A stretch of 64,000 bases of DNA from Sagittula marina (GTDB lineage: Bacteria; Pseudomonadota; Alphaproteobacteria; Rhodobacterales; Rhodobacteraceae), in NCBI RefSeq assembly GCF_014196795.1, contig NZ_JACIEJ010000007.1:124001-188000 (forward strand). Direction: 5' to 3'. Position 1 is the first letter of the stretch; each line of letters begins with the position of its first letter. The notes beneath the pieces are model-generated. The model was not told where the DNA came from and searched no databases. It saw only the letters and a program-made list of their open reading frames with translations. Shown here piece after piece: positions 26,038 to 36,155 of this stretch. The translations under genes were made by a program, and so were the position numbers.

Positions 26038-27873
26038 ATGCTTGACGACACTTCCACCGCGCAACCCGTTGCCCGCATCGAGAACCTGCGTGTCGAATTC
26101 CAAACCAAAGCGGGCACAGTTGCCGGCGTCAAGGACGTCTCTTTTGAGATTGGCGCCGGAGAGACGGTTTGCGTTGTCGGGGAATCTGGATCGGGGAAGT
26201 CTGTTTCCTCCCTCGCCTTGATGCGCTTGATCGAATATGGCGGCGGCACCATTGCGGGTGGCAAGCTTTTGTTCGATAGCCGGGATCGCGGGCCGCTGGA
26301 CCTTGCCGATCAAAGCCAGCGCAACATGCGTGACATTCGCGGCAACGAGATCGGCATGATCTTCCAGGAGCCGATGACCGCGCTCAACCCGGTGTTCACC
26401 GTTGGCAGGCAACTGACCGAAGGGCTGCGCGTGCATCGCGGCCTGTCGAAGGCCGAGGCTCGCGCCGAGGCGCTGTCGCTACTGCAACAGGTGCGAATCC
26501 CTGAACCCGAGCGGCGGTTGGATCAGTACCCGCACGAGCTGTCCGGCGGTATGCGACAGCGCGTGGTGATCGCCATGGCGCTGGCCTGCAAGCCGCGTCT
26601 GCTGATTGCGGACGAGCCGACCACCGCTCTGGACGTGACCATTCAGGCCGAAATCCTCGCCCTTATCGATCGTCTGAAGCGAGAAACCGGTACCGCCGTG
26701 ATGTTCATCACCCACGACATGGCCGTTGTTGCACAGATGGCCGACCGCGTCGTGGTCATGTTCCGCGGCAACAAGGTCGAGGAAGGCACCGCCGAAGAGA
26801 TCTTTGAACGCCCGCAACATCCCTACACCAAAGCGTTGCTGGCTGCTGTGCCAAAATTGGGCGAGATGTCCGGCACCGATCTGCCGTCACCCATGAAACT
26901 GGTGGGGCAGGAGAGCCGAATTCCTGCACCCATTCCCGGAAGCACGGAGGTTTTGCTCAAGGTCGAGAACTTGACGACGCGCTTCGCTGTAAAGGGCGGG
27001 CTGATGCGCCGCACCGTCGCCAATGTACACGCGGTGGAGGATCTTTCGTTCTCTGTCAACAAGGGCCAAACCCTGTCCTTGGTGGGCGAATCCGGCTGCG
27101 GCAAATCTACTGCGGGACGGTCGCTGCTACGCTTGGTGGAGCCATTGTCCGGCAAGATTGATCTTGATGGCACGGATGTCATGGCGCTTTCACAATCGGG
27201 GCTGCGCAATGCCCGACGTGAGATGCAGATGATCTTTCAGGATCCCTTTGCCTCGCTCAATCCGCAGATTCAACTGGCTGATCAGGTGGCGGAGCCTTTG
27301 TCGAACTACGGCGTTGGCTCCCGATCAGAGCGTCAGGATCGCGTTGCGATGCTGTTCGATCGAGTGGAATTGCCGCGCAGTTTCATGCAGCGCTATCCGC
27401 ACGAATTGTCGGGCGGTCAGCGCCAGCGGATCGCCATCGCCCGCGCTTTGGCGCTGAACCCCAAGCTGATTGTGGCGGATGAGGCTGTGTCTGCTTTGGA
27501 CGTGTCGGTGCAGGCGCAGGTCGTGAACCTGATGATGGAACTTCAGGCGGATCTGGGTTTGGGTTACGTCTTTATCTCGCACGACATGGCGGTGGTGGAG
27601 CGTGTCTCGCACCACGTGGGGGTTATGTATCTGGGGCGCATCGTTGAGATCGGCCCGCGCCGCGCAGTGTTCGAGGATCCACGCCACCCTTACACACAAG
27701 CCCTGATGAAGGCGGTTCCCATCGCCGATCCAAAGAAGCGTAAGTCCGAAAAGGACCTGCACTTCAAACCGATCCCTTCACCAATCCATCCCGTGGGATA
27801 CGAGCCTGCTCCCTCCGTCTATAATGAGGTGAGTCCCGGCCACTTCGTATTGGAAACGGACAGCGGTTACTGA
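26038..27873 (+). CDS. Fused double ATPase of a peptide-type ABC transporter (DppD-DppF type)
   Basis: A 611-residue cytoplasmic protein made of two complete ABC domains. The first has Walker A GESGSGKS (about 48-55), signature LSGGMRQR and Walker [13 protein letters not shown]. The second has Walker A GESGCGKS (near 350), signature LSGGQRQR and Walker [13 protein letters not shown], where Pro of the usual DEP is Ala. Each domain ends with the family-specific (Y/H)PYT(K/Q)AL segment. It powers the permease pair encoded divergently. The start is ATG 26038. It heads the rightward gene row that continues with argE-like and oxidoreductase genes. Confidence 0.95.
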   Translation: MLDDTSTAQPVARIENLRVEFQTKAGTVAGVKDVSFEIGAGETVCVVGESGSGKSVSSLALMRLIEYGGGTIAGGKLLFDSRDRGPLDLADQSQRNMRDIRGNEIGMIFQEPMTALNPVFTVGRQLTEGLRVHRGLSKAEARAEALSLLQQVRIPEPERRLDQYPHELSGGMRQRVVIAMALACKPRLLIADEPTTALDVTIQAEILALIDRLKRETGTAVMFITHDMAVVAQMADRVVVMFRGNKVEEGTAEEIFERPQHPYTKALLAAVPKLGEMSGTDLPSPMKLVGQESRIPAPIPGSTEVLLKVENLTTRFAVKGGLMRRTVANVHAVEDLSFSVNKGQTLSLVGESGCGKSTAGRSLLRLVEPLSGKIDLDGTDVMALSQSGLRNARREMQMIFQDPFASLNPQIQLADQVAEPLSNYGVGSRSERQDRVAMLFDRVELPRSFMQRYPHELSGGQRQRIAIARALALNPKLIVADEAVSALDVSVQAQVVNLMMELQADLGLGYVFISHDMAVVERVSHHVGVMYLGRIVEIGPRRAVFEDPRHPYTQALMKAVPIADPKKRKSEKDLHFKPIPSPIHPVGYEPAPSVYNEVSPGHFVLETDSGY

Positions 27874-27997
27874 CGTCCGTTTTGCTTGCGGTGTTTGAAG
27901 ATATCCTGATACGGCTTTGATAACGCGTGTATAATCTGCACAATGCAGCGGTATTTTTGGCGCGCTGCAGGCCTGAAAAACGAAAAGAGAGATGACT

Positions 27998-29158
27998 ATG
28001 ACGGAACGGCTTAGCCCGCGCGCGATATTGGAAAAGCTGGTCAGCTTTCCCACGGTTAGCCGCGACCCAAATGGCATGCTGATCGACTGGGTGGCGGGCT
28101 ATCTGGCCGAACACGGGATTACGGCGCATGTGGTTGAAAAGCCCGGTGCACCGGAGTGGAAGGCCCTCTTTGCCCATGTGGGGCCAGAGGTCGAGGGCGG
28201 CGTGGTGCTGTCAGGTCACACGGACGTGGTGCCGGTAGACGGGCAGACATGGGACACGGACCCTTTTACCCTGACCGAACGCGACGGGCGGCTTTACGGG
28301 CGTGGGGCCTGCGATATGAAAGGCTTTGACGCGCTGGCGATCTGGGCATTGGTGGAGGCGAAGTACGCGGGTGTACGCCGTCCGCTGCAGTTGGCGCTGT
28401 CTTATGACGAGGAAATCGGCTGCACCGGCGTGGTCGACCTGATCACGGCCATGACCGACCTGCCGCGCGCTTCTGACGTAATCGTGGGCGAACCGACGAT
28501 GATGAAAGTGGTCACCGGCCACAAGGGTGGCCTGTCGTATTGGGTGCATGTCCACGGCTTCGAGGTGCATAGTTCTCTGCTGCACACAGGCGTGTCCGCC
28601 ATCATGTGGGGCGCAAAGCTGATCGAATGGGCCAACGCCATGAACGATGCCGCCGCTGCAAGGATGCCTGAGGGCATCGCGGAGCAGTTCAACCCACCTT
28701 ACACCAACGTCCACGTTGGGCCGATCAGCGGCGGCACAGCGCATAATATCACTGCCAAGGACTGCGAGTTTGGCCTTGGATTCCGCGTTGTGCCGGGGGA
28801 AACTCTGCAACAATATGATGCGGTTCTTCGGAAGGAAATCAACGAGCTAACAGGCAAGATGAAGGCAGTGCGTGAAGAGGCGTGGATCGAGGTGACGGAA
28901 CGTTTCAGCCTGCCACCGTTCGCGCCCGAAGCCGACAACGGGGCAGAGGCGCTGGCCCGCCGGCTGACCGGCGACAACTCGGACAATTTCGTCAGCTACG
29001 CAACCGAAGCCAGCCACTTCCAGACCGCCGGCTACAAGGTTGCGGTCTGCGGCCCGGGGTCCATCGAGGTGGCGCATCAACCCAACGAGTACCTATCGCT
29101 GACACAATTCGCAGAAGGACAGGCCTTCATGACGCGTCTTGTCGCGGAGGTGTCATGA
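27998..29158 (+). CDS. Acetylornithine deacetylase-like M20 peptidase
   Basis: A 386-residue zinc hydrolase of the ArgE/DapE group. Metal ligands and catalytic acids are visible: VVLSGHTDVVPVDG, GRGACDMKGFDALA, SYDEEIGCTG and, near the end, EVAHQPNEYLS. ArgE enzymes remove the acetyl group from N-acetylornithine and accept other N-acyl amino acids. AAAGAGAG lies six bases before ATG 27998; an ATG two codons earlier has no room for a binding site. It lies next to the transporter ATPase gene and overlaps the FAD-oxidoreductase start by four bases, so a catabolic role on imported N-acyl compounds is more likely than arginine synthesis. Confidence 0.88.
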   Translation: MTERLSPRAILEKLVSFPTVSRDPNGMLIDWVAGYLAEHGITAHVVEKPGAPEWKALFAHVGPEVEGGVVLSGHTDVVPVDGQTWDTDPFTLTERDGRLYGRGACDMKGFDALAIWALVEAKYAGVRRPLQLALSYDEEIGCTGVVDLITAMTDLPRASDVIVGEPTMMKVVTGHKGGLSYWVHVHGFEVHSSLLHTGVSAIMWGAKLIEWANAMNDAAAARMPEGIAEQFNPPYTNVHVGPISGGTAHNITAKDCEFGLGFRVVPGETLQQYDAVLRKEINELTGKMKAVREEAWIEVTERFSLPPFAPEADNGAEALARRLTGDNSDNFVSYATEASHFQTAGYKVAVCGPGSIEVAHQPNEYLSLTQFAEGQAFMTRLVAEVS

Positions 29159-30495
29159 GGTTCCCTTTGACGCTCGCCGGAGGCGAGCACGCCGCTGATT
29201 TGCCGGAGGCGGTTGACCTGGTGGTCATCGGGGGCGGCGTCATCGGCGTGTGTACAGCCCTGTACGCTGCCCGCGGTGGGGCGTCCGTTCTGCTGCTTGA
29301 AAAGGGTCGCGTGGCGGCAGAGCAATCCTCGCGCAATTGGGGCTGGATCAGGGTGCAGGGCCGCGACATGGCGGAAATCCCGATTGCGCTGCAGGCCCAA
29401 GATCAGTGGCGTGATCTGGATGCTCAGTGTCATGGGCGTCTGGGGATCGAAACGGTCGGCGTGACATACCTCGCCGAGACCGACGCCGATATGGCCGCTT
29501 ACGAGGAATGGCTGCAAGAGGCCAGGCCGCGCGGCGTATCCTCCGAACTGTTGGAGCGCAAGGCTGCCGCTCGACTGATGCAATACCCCCACGCAGGATG
29601 GCAGGGGGCGCTGCACACGCCAACGGATATGAAGGGTGAACCGTGGGTGGCTGTGCCGGAACTGGCCCGACTTGCGGCGTCCGAAGGGGTTATGATCCGC
29701 GAGAAATGCGCGGTGCGCGGGCTGGACATGCGCGCCGGTCACATGGCGGGCGTCGTGACCGAGGCCGGCCGCGTGCGGTGCGAGCGCGTGGTACTGGCGG
29801 GCGGTGCCTGGTCCTCGCTGTTCCTGCGCCGCCACGGCGTGTTGATCCCGCAGCTCTCGGTGCGCTCTACTGCGCTGGCGACGACCCCGGTCGCAGATCT
29901 GGGCGTTCCGGCGGGGGTGGATACTGACGTTGCTTTTCGCCGACGCGCCGATGGCGGCTACACGCTGGCACCCGCAGGCTTTGCCGAATTGTACACCGGG
30001 CCTGACACGCTGCGCCATCTGCCCACCTATCTGAAACTTGCACTGGAGGCGTCCTTCGACGTCTGGCCGCGCGGCACACAGACAAAAAACATGCCGGACG
30101 CGTTCGGCACACCGCGCCACTGGACCGCGAGTGAACAGAGCCCGTTTGAACGCTGTCGCATCCTCGATCCTGGTCCGAATATGAAAATGGCTGCCGCTAC
30201 GCTGGAACGTTTTGAAATGCTCTATCCGCAGCTTGGCCCGCTGCGCTCGGCGCGCATCTGGGGCGGAATGATCGACGTCTTGCCGGATGTGGTGCCGGTG
30301 GTCGATCAGGTCGACGCGCTGCCCGGTCTGGTCGTCTGCACAGGCATGTGCGGTCATGGTTTTGGTATCGGGCCGGGCTTTGGCCGTATCACTGCGGACA
30401 TTGCAATGGGCCGCGACCCGGACGCCGACCTCGACCGTTTCCGCCTCAGCCGGTTCAGCGATGGCTCCCCCATGGTTCCCGGGCCGAATATCTGA
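29155..30495 (+). CDS. FAD-dependent oxidoreductase (DAO/glycine oxidase type)
   Basis: A 446-residue flavoenzyme. The Rossmann nucleotide-binding motif is at about 21-45 (VDLVVIGGGVIGVCTALYA), followed by SSRNWGWIRVQGRDMAEIP, typical of amino acid or sarcosine-type oxidases. The C-terminal GMCGHGFGIGPGFGRI is the second FAD contact. Family members oxidise the C-N bond of amino acids or N-alkyl amino acids. The start overlaps the argE-like stop (ATGA), giving translational coupling. The substrate is unknown; a product of the neighbouring deacetylase is plausible. Confidence 0.88.
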   Translation: MRFPLTLAGGEHAADLPEAVDLVVIGGGVIGVCTALYAARGGASVLLLEKGRVAAEQSSRNWGWIRVQGRDMAEIPIALQAQDQWRDLDAQCHGRLGIETVGVTYLAETDADMAAYEEWLQEARPRGVSSELLERKAAARLMQYPHAGWQGALHTPTDMKGEPWVAVPELARLAASEGVMIREKCAVRGLDMRAGHMAGVVTEAGRVRCERVVLAGGAWSSLFLRRHGVLIPQLSVRSTALATTPVADLGVPAGVDTDVAFRRRADGGYTLAPAGFAELYTGPDTLRHLPTYLKLALEASFDVWPRGTQTKNMPDAFGTPRHWTASEQSPFERCRILDPGPNMKMAAATLERFEMLYPQLGPLRSARIWGGMIDVLPDVVPVVDQVDALPGLVVCTGMCGHGFGIGPGFGRITADIAMGRDPDADLDRFRLSRFSDGSPMVPGPNI

Positions 30496-30623
30496 CCGCC
30501 GCCCCGCAGCCTTTTCCGTTTGATCAAAAAACCGGCGGTGAATGCTTGCACTCCGTATCCATCCGTCTACGCTTTGACGAAACGGGCGGTGCGGCCCAGA
30601 CGACACATCCATAGGAGACAAAC

Positions 30624-31784
30624 ATGCCTGTCAAGAATCGCTTTGCCGAGTTGCAGGACGAGATCACGCGGTGGCGTCGGGACATTCACGAGAATCCCGA
30701 AATCCTCTTCGAGACACATCGCACAAGTGCGCTTGTGGCGGAAAAGCTCAGCGCCTTCGGCTGTGACGAGGTTGTGACCGGCATTGGCCGCACCGGCGTG
30801 GTGGGCGTGATCAAGGGCAATGGCTCCAGCGACAAGGTCATCGGATTGCGTGCGGACATGGACGCGCTGCCGATCACCGAGGCGACCGGCGTCGACTATG
30901 CGTCAAAAACCCCCGGTGCGATGCACGCCTGCGGCCACGATGGCCACACGGCCATGTTGCTCGGGGCGGCGCAGTATCTGGCCGAGACGCGCAACTTCGA
31001 CGGCACTGTTGTCGTGATCTTCCAGCCCGCCGAAGAAGGCGGCGGCGGTGGCAAGGAAATGTGCGACGACGGCCTGATGGAGCGGTTTGGCGTGCAAGAG
31101 GTCTACGGCATGCACAACTGGCCCGGCCAGCCCTTGGGGTCCTTCGCCATTCGTCCTGGTGCGTTTTTTGCGGCGGCTGATCACCTTGAGATCACCGTGA
31201 CGGGAAAGGGCGGCCATGCTGCCAAGCCACATGAAACGGTTGATCCCACCGTCTGCGCGGCTCAGATCCTGACGGCTTTGCAAACCATCGCCAGCCGAAA
31301 TGCCGATCCGGTCAGCCAGATTGTCGTGTCGATCTGCTCATTCGAGACCTCTTCACACTCCTTCAACGTGATCCCTTCATCGGTGCATATGATGGGCACC
31401 GTGCGTACCCTGTCGCCGGACAACCGTGACATGGCAGAACAGCGCATAGCCGAGATCGCGAATGGCGTTGCAGCGGCCATGGGGGCAACTGTCGATGTCC
31501 ATTACAAGCGCAATTACCCGGTCATGGTGAACCACGACGAACAGACCGAATTTGCCGCCGATGTGGCGCGCGCGGTGGCGGGCGAATGCGCTGATGCACC
31601 CTTGGTCATGGGGGGAGAAGACTTTGCCTTCATGCTCGAAGAACGTCCCGGCGCGTACATCCTTCTGGGCAATGGCGACACCGCCCCGGTGCATCACCCG
31701 GAGTACAATTTCAACGATGATGCCATCCCGGCCGGCTGCTCTTGGTGGGCAGAGATTGTCGAGCGTCGGATGCCGTTGAACTGA
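30624..31784 (+). CDS. M20 family amidohydrolase (hippurate hydrolase type)
   Basis: A 386-residue metal-dependent amidohydrolase. It has the subfamily motif MHACGHDGHTAMLLGAA, the FQPAEEGGGGGKEM metal-site loop, MHNWPGQPLGSFAIRPG and the late MGGEDFAFMLEERPGAY. These enzymes split N-acyl amino acids such as hippurate or indole-acetyl conjugates. AGGAGACAAAC precedes the ATG. The stop overlaps the short-chain dehydrogenase start by one base. It is the second hydrolase of this type in the row, beside the argE-like gene. Confidence 0.92.
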   Translation: MPVKNRFAELQDEITRWRRDIHENPEILFETHRTSALVAEKLSAFGCDEVVTGIGRTGVVGVIKGNGSSDKVIGLRADMDALPITEATGVDYASKTPGAMHACGHDGHTAMLLGAAQYLAETRNFDGTVVVIFQPAEEGGGGGKEMCDDGLMERFGVQEVYGMHNWPGQPLGSFAIRPGAFFAAADHLEITVTGKGGHAAKPHETVDPTVCAAQILTALQTIASRNADPVSQIVVSICSFETSSHSFNVIPSSVHMMGTVRTLSPDNRDMAEQRIAEIANGVAAAMGATVDVHYKRNYPVMVNHDEQTEFAADVARAVAGECADAPLVMGGEDFAFMLEERPGAYILLGNGDTAPVHHPEYNFNDDAIPAGCSWWAEIVERRMPLN

Positions 31785-32482
31785 TGCCCATCGCGATGGT
31801 GACAGGGGCCGCGCGCGGGATCGGGCGCGGCATTTGCGACCGGCTTGTGGCCGAGGGTTGGGAGGTTCTGGCGCTGGATCTGTCGTTCGAGGACACTTCC
31901 TCCGGCACGCAGATCAAATGTGACGTCTCTGACGAGGCTTCGGTTGCGGCGGTGTTTGAGGAGTGCGCTCGAACCTTGTCTCCGGGGCTGGATCTTCTGG
32001 TGAACAATGCCGGGGTGGCGGGGCCTGAAAGCGGTCCGGTGCAGGATCTGTCGCTCGACAGTTGGAATCGCTGGATCAGCGTGAACCTGACCGGGGCGTT
32101 TTTGATGGTGCGCTCCGCGGTTCCACATCTCAGACGCGCGAAAGGGGCTGTGATCAATATGTCGTCCACCCGCGCGCACATGGCCGAGCCCCACACCGAA
32201 GCCTATTGTGCCTCCAAGGGTGGGATCGAGGGTCTGACGCAGGCGCTGTCTGTGTCACTAGGGCCGGAGGTGCGTGTAAATGCCATCGCGCCGGGTTGGA
32301 TCGTGACAGGCGACGTCCAGGATCTCACGGAAGAAGACCACGCGCAGCATCCCGTGGGCCGCGCCGGTCGGGTGGAGGATGTGGCGGAGGCGGTGCTTTA
32401 TCTGGCCCAGGCGGGCTTCACCACTGGGCAGGTGCTGACGGTGGATGGCGGTATGACGCGCAAGATGATCTATGCCGAATAG
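31784..32482 (+). CDS. Short-chain dehydrogenase/reductase
   Basis: A 232-residue NAD(P)-dependent oxidoreductase. It shows the cofactor motif TGAARGIG (7-14), NNAG (74-77), catalytic Ser127/128 in INMSSTRAH, and Tyr141 and Lys145 in YCASK. The C-terminus has the usual GQVLTVDGGMTRKM. Asp32 after the second strand (LALDLS) suggests NAD rather than NADP preference. It begins at the amidohydrolase stop (TGATG). The substrate is unknown. Confidence 0.92.
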   Translation: MPIAMVTGAARGIGRGICDRLVAEGWEVLALDLSFEDTSSGTQIKCDVSDEASVAAVFEECARTLSPGLDLLVNNAGVAGPESGPVQDLSLDSWNRWISVNLTGAFLMVRSAVPHLRRAKGAVINMSSTRAHMAEPHTEAYCASKGGIEGLTQALSVSLGPEVRVNAIAPGWIVTGDVQDLTEEDHAQHPVGRAGRVEDVAEAVLYLAQAGFTTGQVLTVDGGMTRKMIYAE

Positions 32483-32565
32483 GTCAGCGCGTCGGTATGG
32501 ATAGGGATAGACCGAAAACAGCTTTGACACTGGCGATACCGCGCGCGGAGCGTTAGAGAGCGCCC

Positions 32566-33381
32566 ATGACTCAGATCCAGACCTCTCAAGCCGTAAATAT
32601 CATGTGCATCAAATGGGGCACTCTGTTTGGCCCCGAGTATGTGAACCGCCTCTATTCCGGTGTGCGCCGCAACATGTCACGGCCCATCCGGTTCTTCTGC
32701 ATGACCGAACGCGGCGAGGGCCTTCACCCCGAGATCGAAGTTCTGGACCTGCCGGTCGAACCCTATGCCGAGCCCATGGCCGCCGCGTTGAAGGTCGCCA
32801 ATCGCCAGGGGGCCATGCGCAAGACCTCGCTCTTTCGCCGCGATCTGGTCCCCGATCTGAAAGGGCCCGTGCTGGGATTCGATCTGGATGTGGTGATCAC
32901 TGGCAACCTCGACGACATCCACGACCTTGCGCCGGGCACGATTGCAATGCGTCACGACTGGGTGGAAAAACGCAAAGGCCGCCCGACGGGCCACGGTTCC
33001 GTCTTCCGCTTCGATCCGGCGCAGCACGGATTCCTCTATGATGACCTCGCCGCCGATACCTACAAGGTGGTTGAGAACGCGCGCGGCTCGGAGCAGCGGT
33101 ACACCTCGCACAAGGCTATGGAAAACAACTGTTTCACCTATATCCCGGAGCAGTGGGTGGTGTCATTCAAATACGACTGCAACCCGTTCCCCGGCAACTG
33201 GCTGCGCCCGCCGCATTTGCCAGCGGATGCGCGGGTGGTCTGCTTTCACGGGCGCCCCAAGATGCCCGATGCGGTCGAAGGGTGGAACGGGTCGCTGATC
33301 CGCCACTCCAAACCCTGCGGCTGGCTTCGGGACCACTGGATCGACCGCTCGCGCGCCGATCTTGGCGATGCCTGGGCCTGA
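32566..33381 (+). CDS. Glycosyltransferase-like protein (GT-A fold)
   Basis: A 271-residue cytoplasmic protein that begins with VNIMCIKWGTLFGPEYVNRLYSG (residues about 10-32). The segment GPVLGFDLDVVITGNLDD contains the D-x-D type motif Asp106-Leu-Asp108 expected of nucleotide-sugar transferases, with RKTSLFRRDLV before it and a final KPCGWLRDHW. I recognise the general type but cannot name the sugar or acceptor. It follows the catabolic row by 83 bases and precedes fabF by about 195 bases; a link with either is not evident. Confidence 0.75.
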   Translation: MTQIQTSQAVNIMCIKWGTLFGPEYVNRLYSGVRRNMSRPIRFFCMTERGEGLHPEIEVLDLPVEPYAEPMAAALKVANRQGAMRKTSLFRRDLVPDLKGPVLGFDLDVVITGNLDDIHDLAPGTIAMRHDWVEKRKGRPTGHGSVFRFDPAQHGFLYDDLAADTYKVVENARGSEQRYTSHKAMENNCFTYIPEQWVVSFKYDCNPFPGNWLRPPHLPADARVVCFHGRPKMPDAVEGWNGSLIRHSKPCGWLRDHWIDRSRADLGDAWA

Positions 33382-33576
33382 CACGCCAGGCTGCTGAACG
33401 CCAAAGCCGACCCCGCTCTGGCCTCTTTGCTGAGACAGAGACTCCGGGGGAAGGCGAGGCACGTGCTGAGGCTGTAGCTCCCCGGCTCACAATGCAGTTG
33501 CAGCGTGTCATCTGCTTGCCCCGGCGGGGCTAACCACGCTAAGAGACCCGCGCGATAGTTAGAGGAGAGCAGCGTC

Positions 33577-34839
33577 ATGACACGTCGCGTTGTCGTTACC
33601 GGACTGGGATTGGTCACGCCGCTGGCCTGCGGAGTCGAAGAAACATGGAGCCGTCTGCTGGACGGCCAGTCCGGAGCGGGCACGATCTCGCGCTGGGATG
33701 CCAGCCATCTGGCGACGGATTACGCCTGCGAGGTGCCGTTTGGCGATGGCACCGATGGCACTTTCAACATCGATGACTGGATGGACAAGAAGGAAGCCCG
33801 AAAGGTCGACACCTTCATCCAGTTCGGCATCGCTGCCGCTGAACAGGCGGTGAAGGATTCCGGCTGGGCCCCGACCGAGGATGAAGACCTTGAACGCACA
33901 GGCGTGCTGATCGGGTCCGGCATCGGTGGTCTGGCCTCCATCGCGGACACGGCTGTGCTGATCAAGGAGAAGGGCCCGCGCCGCGTGTCGCCTTTCTTTA
34001 TCCCCGGCGCGCTGATCAACCTGATTTCGGGCAATGTCTCGATCCGCCACGGGTTCAAAGGTCCAAACCACGCGGTCGTCACCGCTTGTTCCACCGGGGC
34101 GCATGCCATTGGCGATGCGGCGCGGCTGATCAAATACGGCGATGCGGATGTGATGCTGGCTGGTGGCGCCGAGGGCGCGATCTGCGAGATTGGGATCGCG
34201 GGCTTCAACGCGTGCAAGGCTTTGTCGACCAAACGCAAGGATGACCCCAAGGCGGCATCGCGTCCCTACGACGCGGACCGTGACGGTTTCGTCATGGGCG
34301 AAGGCGCGGGCGTGGTGGTGTTGGAAGAATACGAACACGCCAAGGCGCGCGGCGCGAAGATCTACGCCGAAGTCTGCGGCTACGGTCTGACCGGCGACGC
34401 CTACCACATCACGGCCCCGTCCGAGAGCGGCGAGGGTGGCGAGCGGTCGATGAAGGCCGCGTTGCGTGACGCTGGGTTGCAGCCGTCGCAGTTGGATTAC
34501 ATCAACGCGCACGGCACCTCGACCATGGCCGACACCATCGAACTGGGCGCGGTTGAACGCATGCTGGGCGATGCTGCGTCCAAGGTCACCATGTCGTCGA
34601 CGAAATCCATGACGGGCCACCTGCTGGGCGCGGCGGGTGCGATCGAGGCGATTTTTTCCATCCTTGCGATCCGCGATCAGGTGGCGCCCCCGACCATCAA
34701 CCTTGACAATCAGGCTGTCGCGACACCGATTGATCTGGCCCCCAACGCGAAGCGAGAGCGGGAGATTGCCTATGCGCTGTCGAACAGCTTTGGTTTCGGT
34801 GGCACAAATGCCAGTGTGATCTTCGGCAAGGTCGACTGA
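33577..34839 (+). CDS. fabF: 3-oxoacyl-ACP synthase II
   Basis: Condenses malonyl-ACP with acyl-ACP in fatty acid elongation. The 420-residue protein has the full catalytic triad: Cys171 in TACSTGAHA, His312 in AHGTSTMADT and His348 in TGHLLGAAG. The start MTRRVVVTGLGLVTPLA is standard and follows AGAGGAGAGCAG. acpP, which usually precedes fabF in related genomes, is not present here; the upstream gene is a glycosyltransferase. mltG follows, as is common. Confidence 0.97.
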   Translation: MTRRVVVTGLGLVTPLACGVEETWSRLLDGQSGAGTISRWDASHLATDYACEVPFGDGTDGTFNIDDWMDKKEARKVDTFIQFGIAAAEQAVKDSGWAPTEDEDLERTGVLIGSGIGGLASIADTAVLIKEKGPRRVSPFFIPGALINLISGNVSIRHGFKGPNHAVVTACSTGAHAIGDAARLIKYGDADVMLAGGAEGAICEIGIAGFNACKALSTKRKDDPKAASRPYDADRDGFVMGEGAGVVVLEEYEHAKARGAKIYAEVCGYGLTGDAYHITAPSESGEGGERSMKAALRDAGLQPSQLDYINAHGTSTMADTIELGAVERMLGDAASKVTMSSTKSMTGHLLGAAGAIEAIFSILAIRDQVAPPTINLDNQAVATPIDLAPNAKREREIAYALSNSFGFGGTNASVIFGKVD

Positions 34840-34938
34840 CATCGACAGGTCCGGCGGCGCGATACATGTGCCGCCGGGAGGCTTCGGCAGAGGGCATCGG
34901 GCGCAGATCCGGGGCCGCAGTGAAAAGGGCATTGGATC

Positions 34939-36096
34939 ATGTGGCGCAGTATCGCCTCCAACGCGTTGACCCTTCTGGTCGTCGCGCTTTTTCTTTTTGG
35001 TGGAATTCTTTTGTGGGCGCGCGGTGAATACGCGGCGCAAGGGCCTTTGGACGCGCCGATCTGTCTTGAGGTGCCGCGCGGCTCAAACTTCAGCCGTGTG
35101 TCTGAAAACCTTGCCGATCAGGGGGCGATCAAGAGCGCCATGATGTTTCGGGTGGGCGCGGACTATACGGACAAGTCTCAAGAGCTGAAAGCCGGGTCAT
35201 ATCTGATACCGGAGAAGGCCTCGATGGTGGAGATCACCGACGTGATCACCCGCGGCGGTGCGTCCACCTGCGGCACCGAGGTTGTGTATCGCATCGGTAT
35301 CGCGCAGGCCACCGTTCAGGTGCGTCAGATCGATCCAGAGACCGGCCGCTATGAGACAATGGCGCAGTTCAACCCCTCCGAGGAAACGGCCCCCGCTGAA
35401 TACACCGACGTTCGGGACGCGGGTGACACCCGCTACCGTGTGGCACTGGCCGAAGGCGTAACGAGCTGGCAGGTTGTGCAGGAATTGGGACAGATCGACA
35501 TCCTCGAGGGGACTGTCGAGGTGCCCCAAGAGGGCAGTCTCGCCCCAGACAGCTACGAGATCGGGCCGGGCGACACCCGCGCCAACGTGATTGAGCGGAT
35601 GCAAAACGCGCAGGAGGTCATACTGGCAGAGGCTTGGTCCAATCGTGCAGAGGGTTTGCCTCTGGAAACACCGGAAGACGCGCTGATCCTTGCCTCCATC
35701 ATTGAAAAGGAAACCGGCAACGCCGAGGAGCGCGGCGTTGTGGCCTCGGTCTTTACCAATCGTTTGGAAAAGGGCATGCGGCTGCAAACCGACCCGACGG
35801 TGATCTATGGCGTGACCGAGGGCAAAGGCGTCCTGGGCCGTGGCCTGCGTCAGTCTGAATTGCGCGCGGAAACCCCGTGGAACACCTATGTCATCGCTGG
35901 TTTGCCGCCGACCCCCATTGCCAATCCGGGCCGGGCGTCCATTCAGGCGGCGCTGGATCCTGAAGATACGGACTTCGTCTACTTTGTCGCGGCGACGCTG
36001 GACCCTTCGGACGGACACCTGTTTGCGGAGACGTTGGACGAGCACAATCGGAACGTGGCGGCCTACCGCGCGTTAGAGGCAAACCGGGATAATTGA
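34939..36096 (+). CDS. mltG: Endolytic murein transglycosylase MltG
   Basis: A membrane-anchored lytic transglycosylase that cuts nascent glycan strands and helps set their length. The 385-residue protein has an N-terminal anchor (about 8-29, LLVVALFLFGGILLW), a LysM-like region and the YceG catalytic part, with LASIIEKETGNAEERGVVA (catalytic Glu) and LQTDPTVIYGVT. The C-terminal PPTPIANPGRASIQAAL is typical. It starts 99 bases after fabF and ends shortly before a convergent hydrolase gene. Confidence 0.96.
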   Translation: MWRSIASNALTLLVVALFLFGGILLWARGEYAAQGPLDAPICLEVPRGSNFSRVSENLADQGAIKSAMMFRVGADYTDKSQELKAGSYLIPEKASMVEITDVITRGGASTCGTEVVYRIGIAQATVQVRQIDPETGRYETMAQFNPSEETAPAEYTDVRDAGDTRYRVALAEGVTSWQVVQELGQIDILEGTVEVPQEGSLAPDSYEIGPGDTRANVIERMQNAQEVILAEAWSNRAEGLPLETPEDALILASIIEKETGNAEERGVVASVFTNRLEKGMRLQTDPTVIYGVTEGKGVLGRGLRQSELRAETPWNTYVIAGLPPTPIANPGRASIQAALDPEDTDFVYFVAATLDPSDGHLFAETLDEHNRNVAAYRALEANRDN

Positions 36097-36155
36097 TGAG
36101 ATCGGCGGATCGGGACTCCTGGCAAAGCCAGATCGCCCGCCCGCCGACCCGGACC

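Noticed and set aside
27998-29158. Assignment of the deacetylase as the biosynthetic argE
   Set aside because: Family fits, but its position in a transporter-linked catabolic row and overlap with a flavin oxidase make an arginine-synthesis role unproven; no gene symbol is given.
29077-30621. 514-codon minus-strand frame opposite the FAD oxidoreductase
   Set aside because: Antisense to a flavoenzyme with clear Rossmann motif.
33559-35040. 493-codon minus-strand frame opposite fabF
   Set aside because: Antisense to fabF, which has its full catalytic triad.
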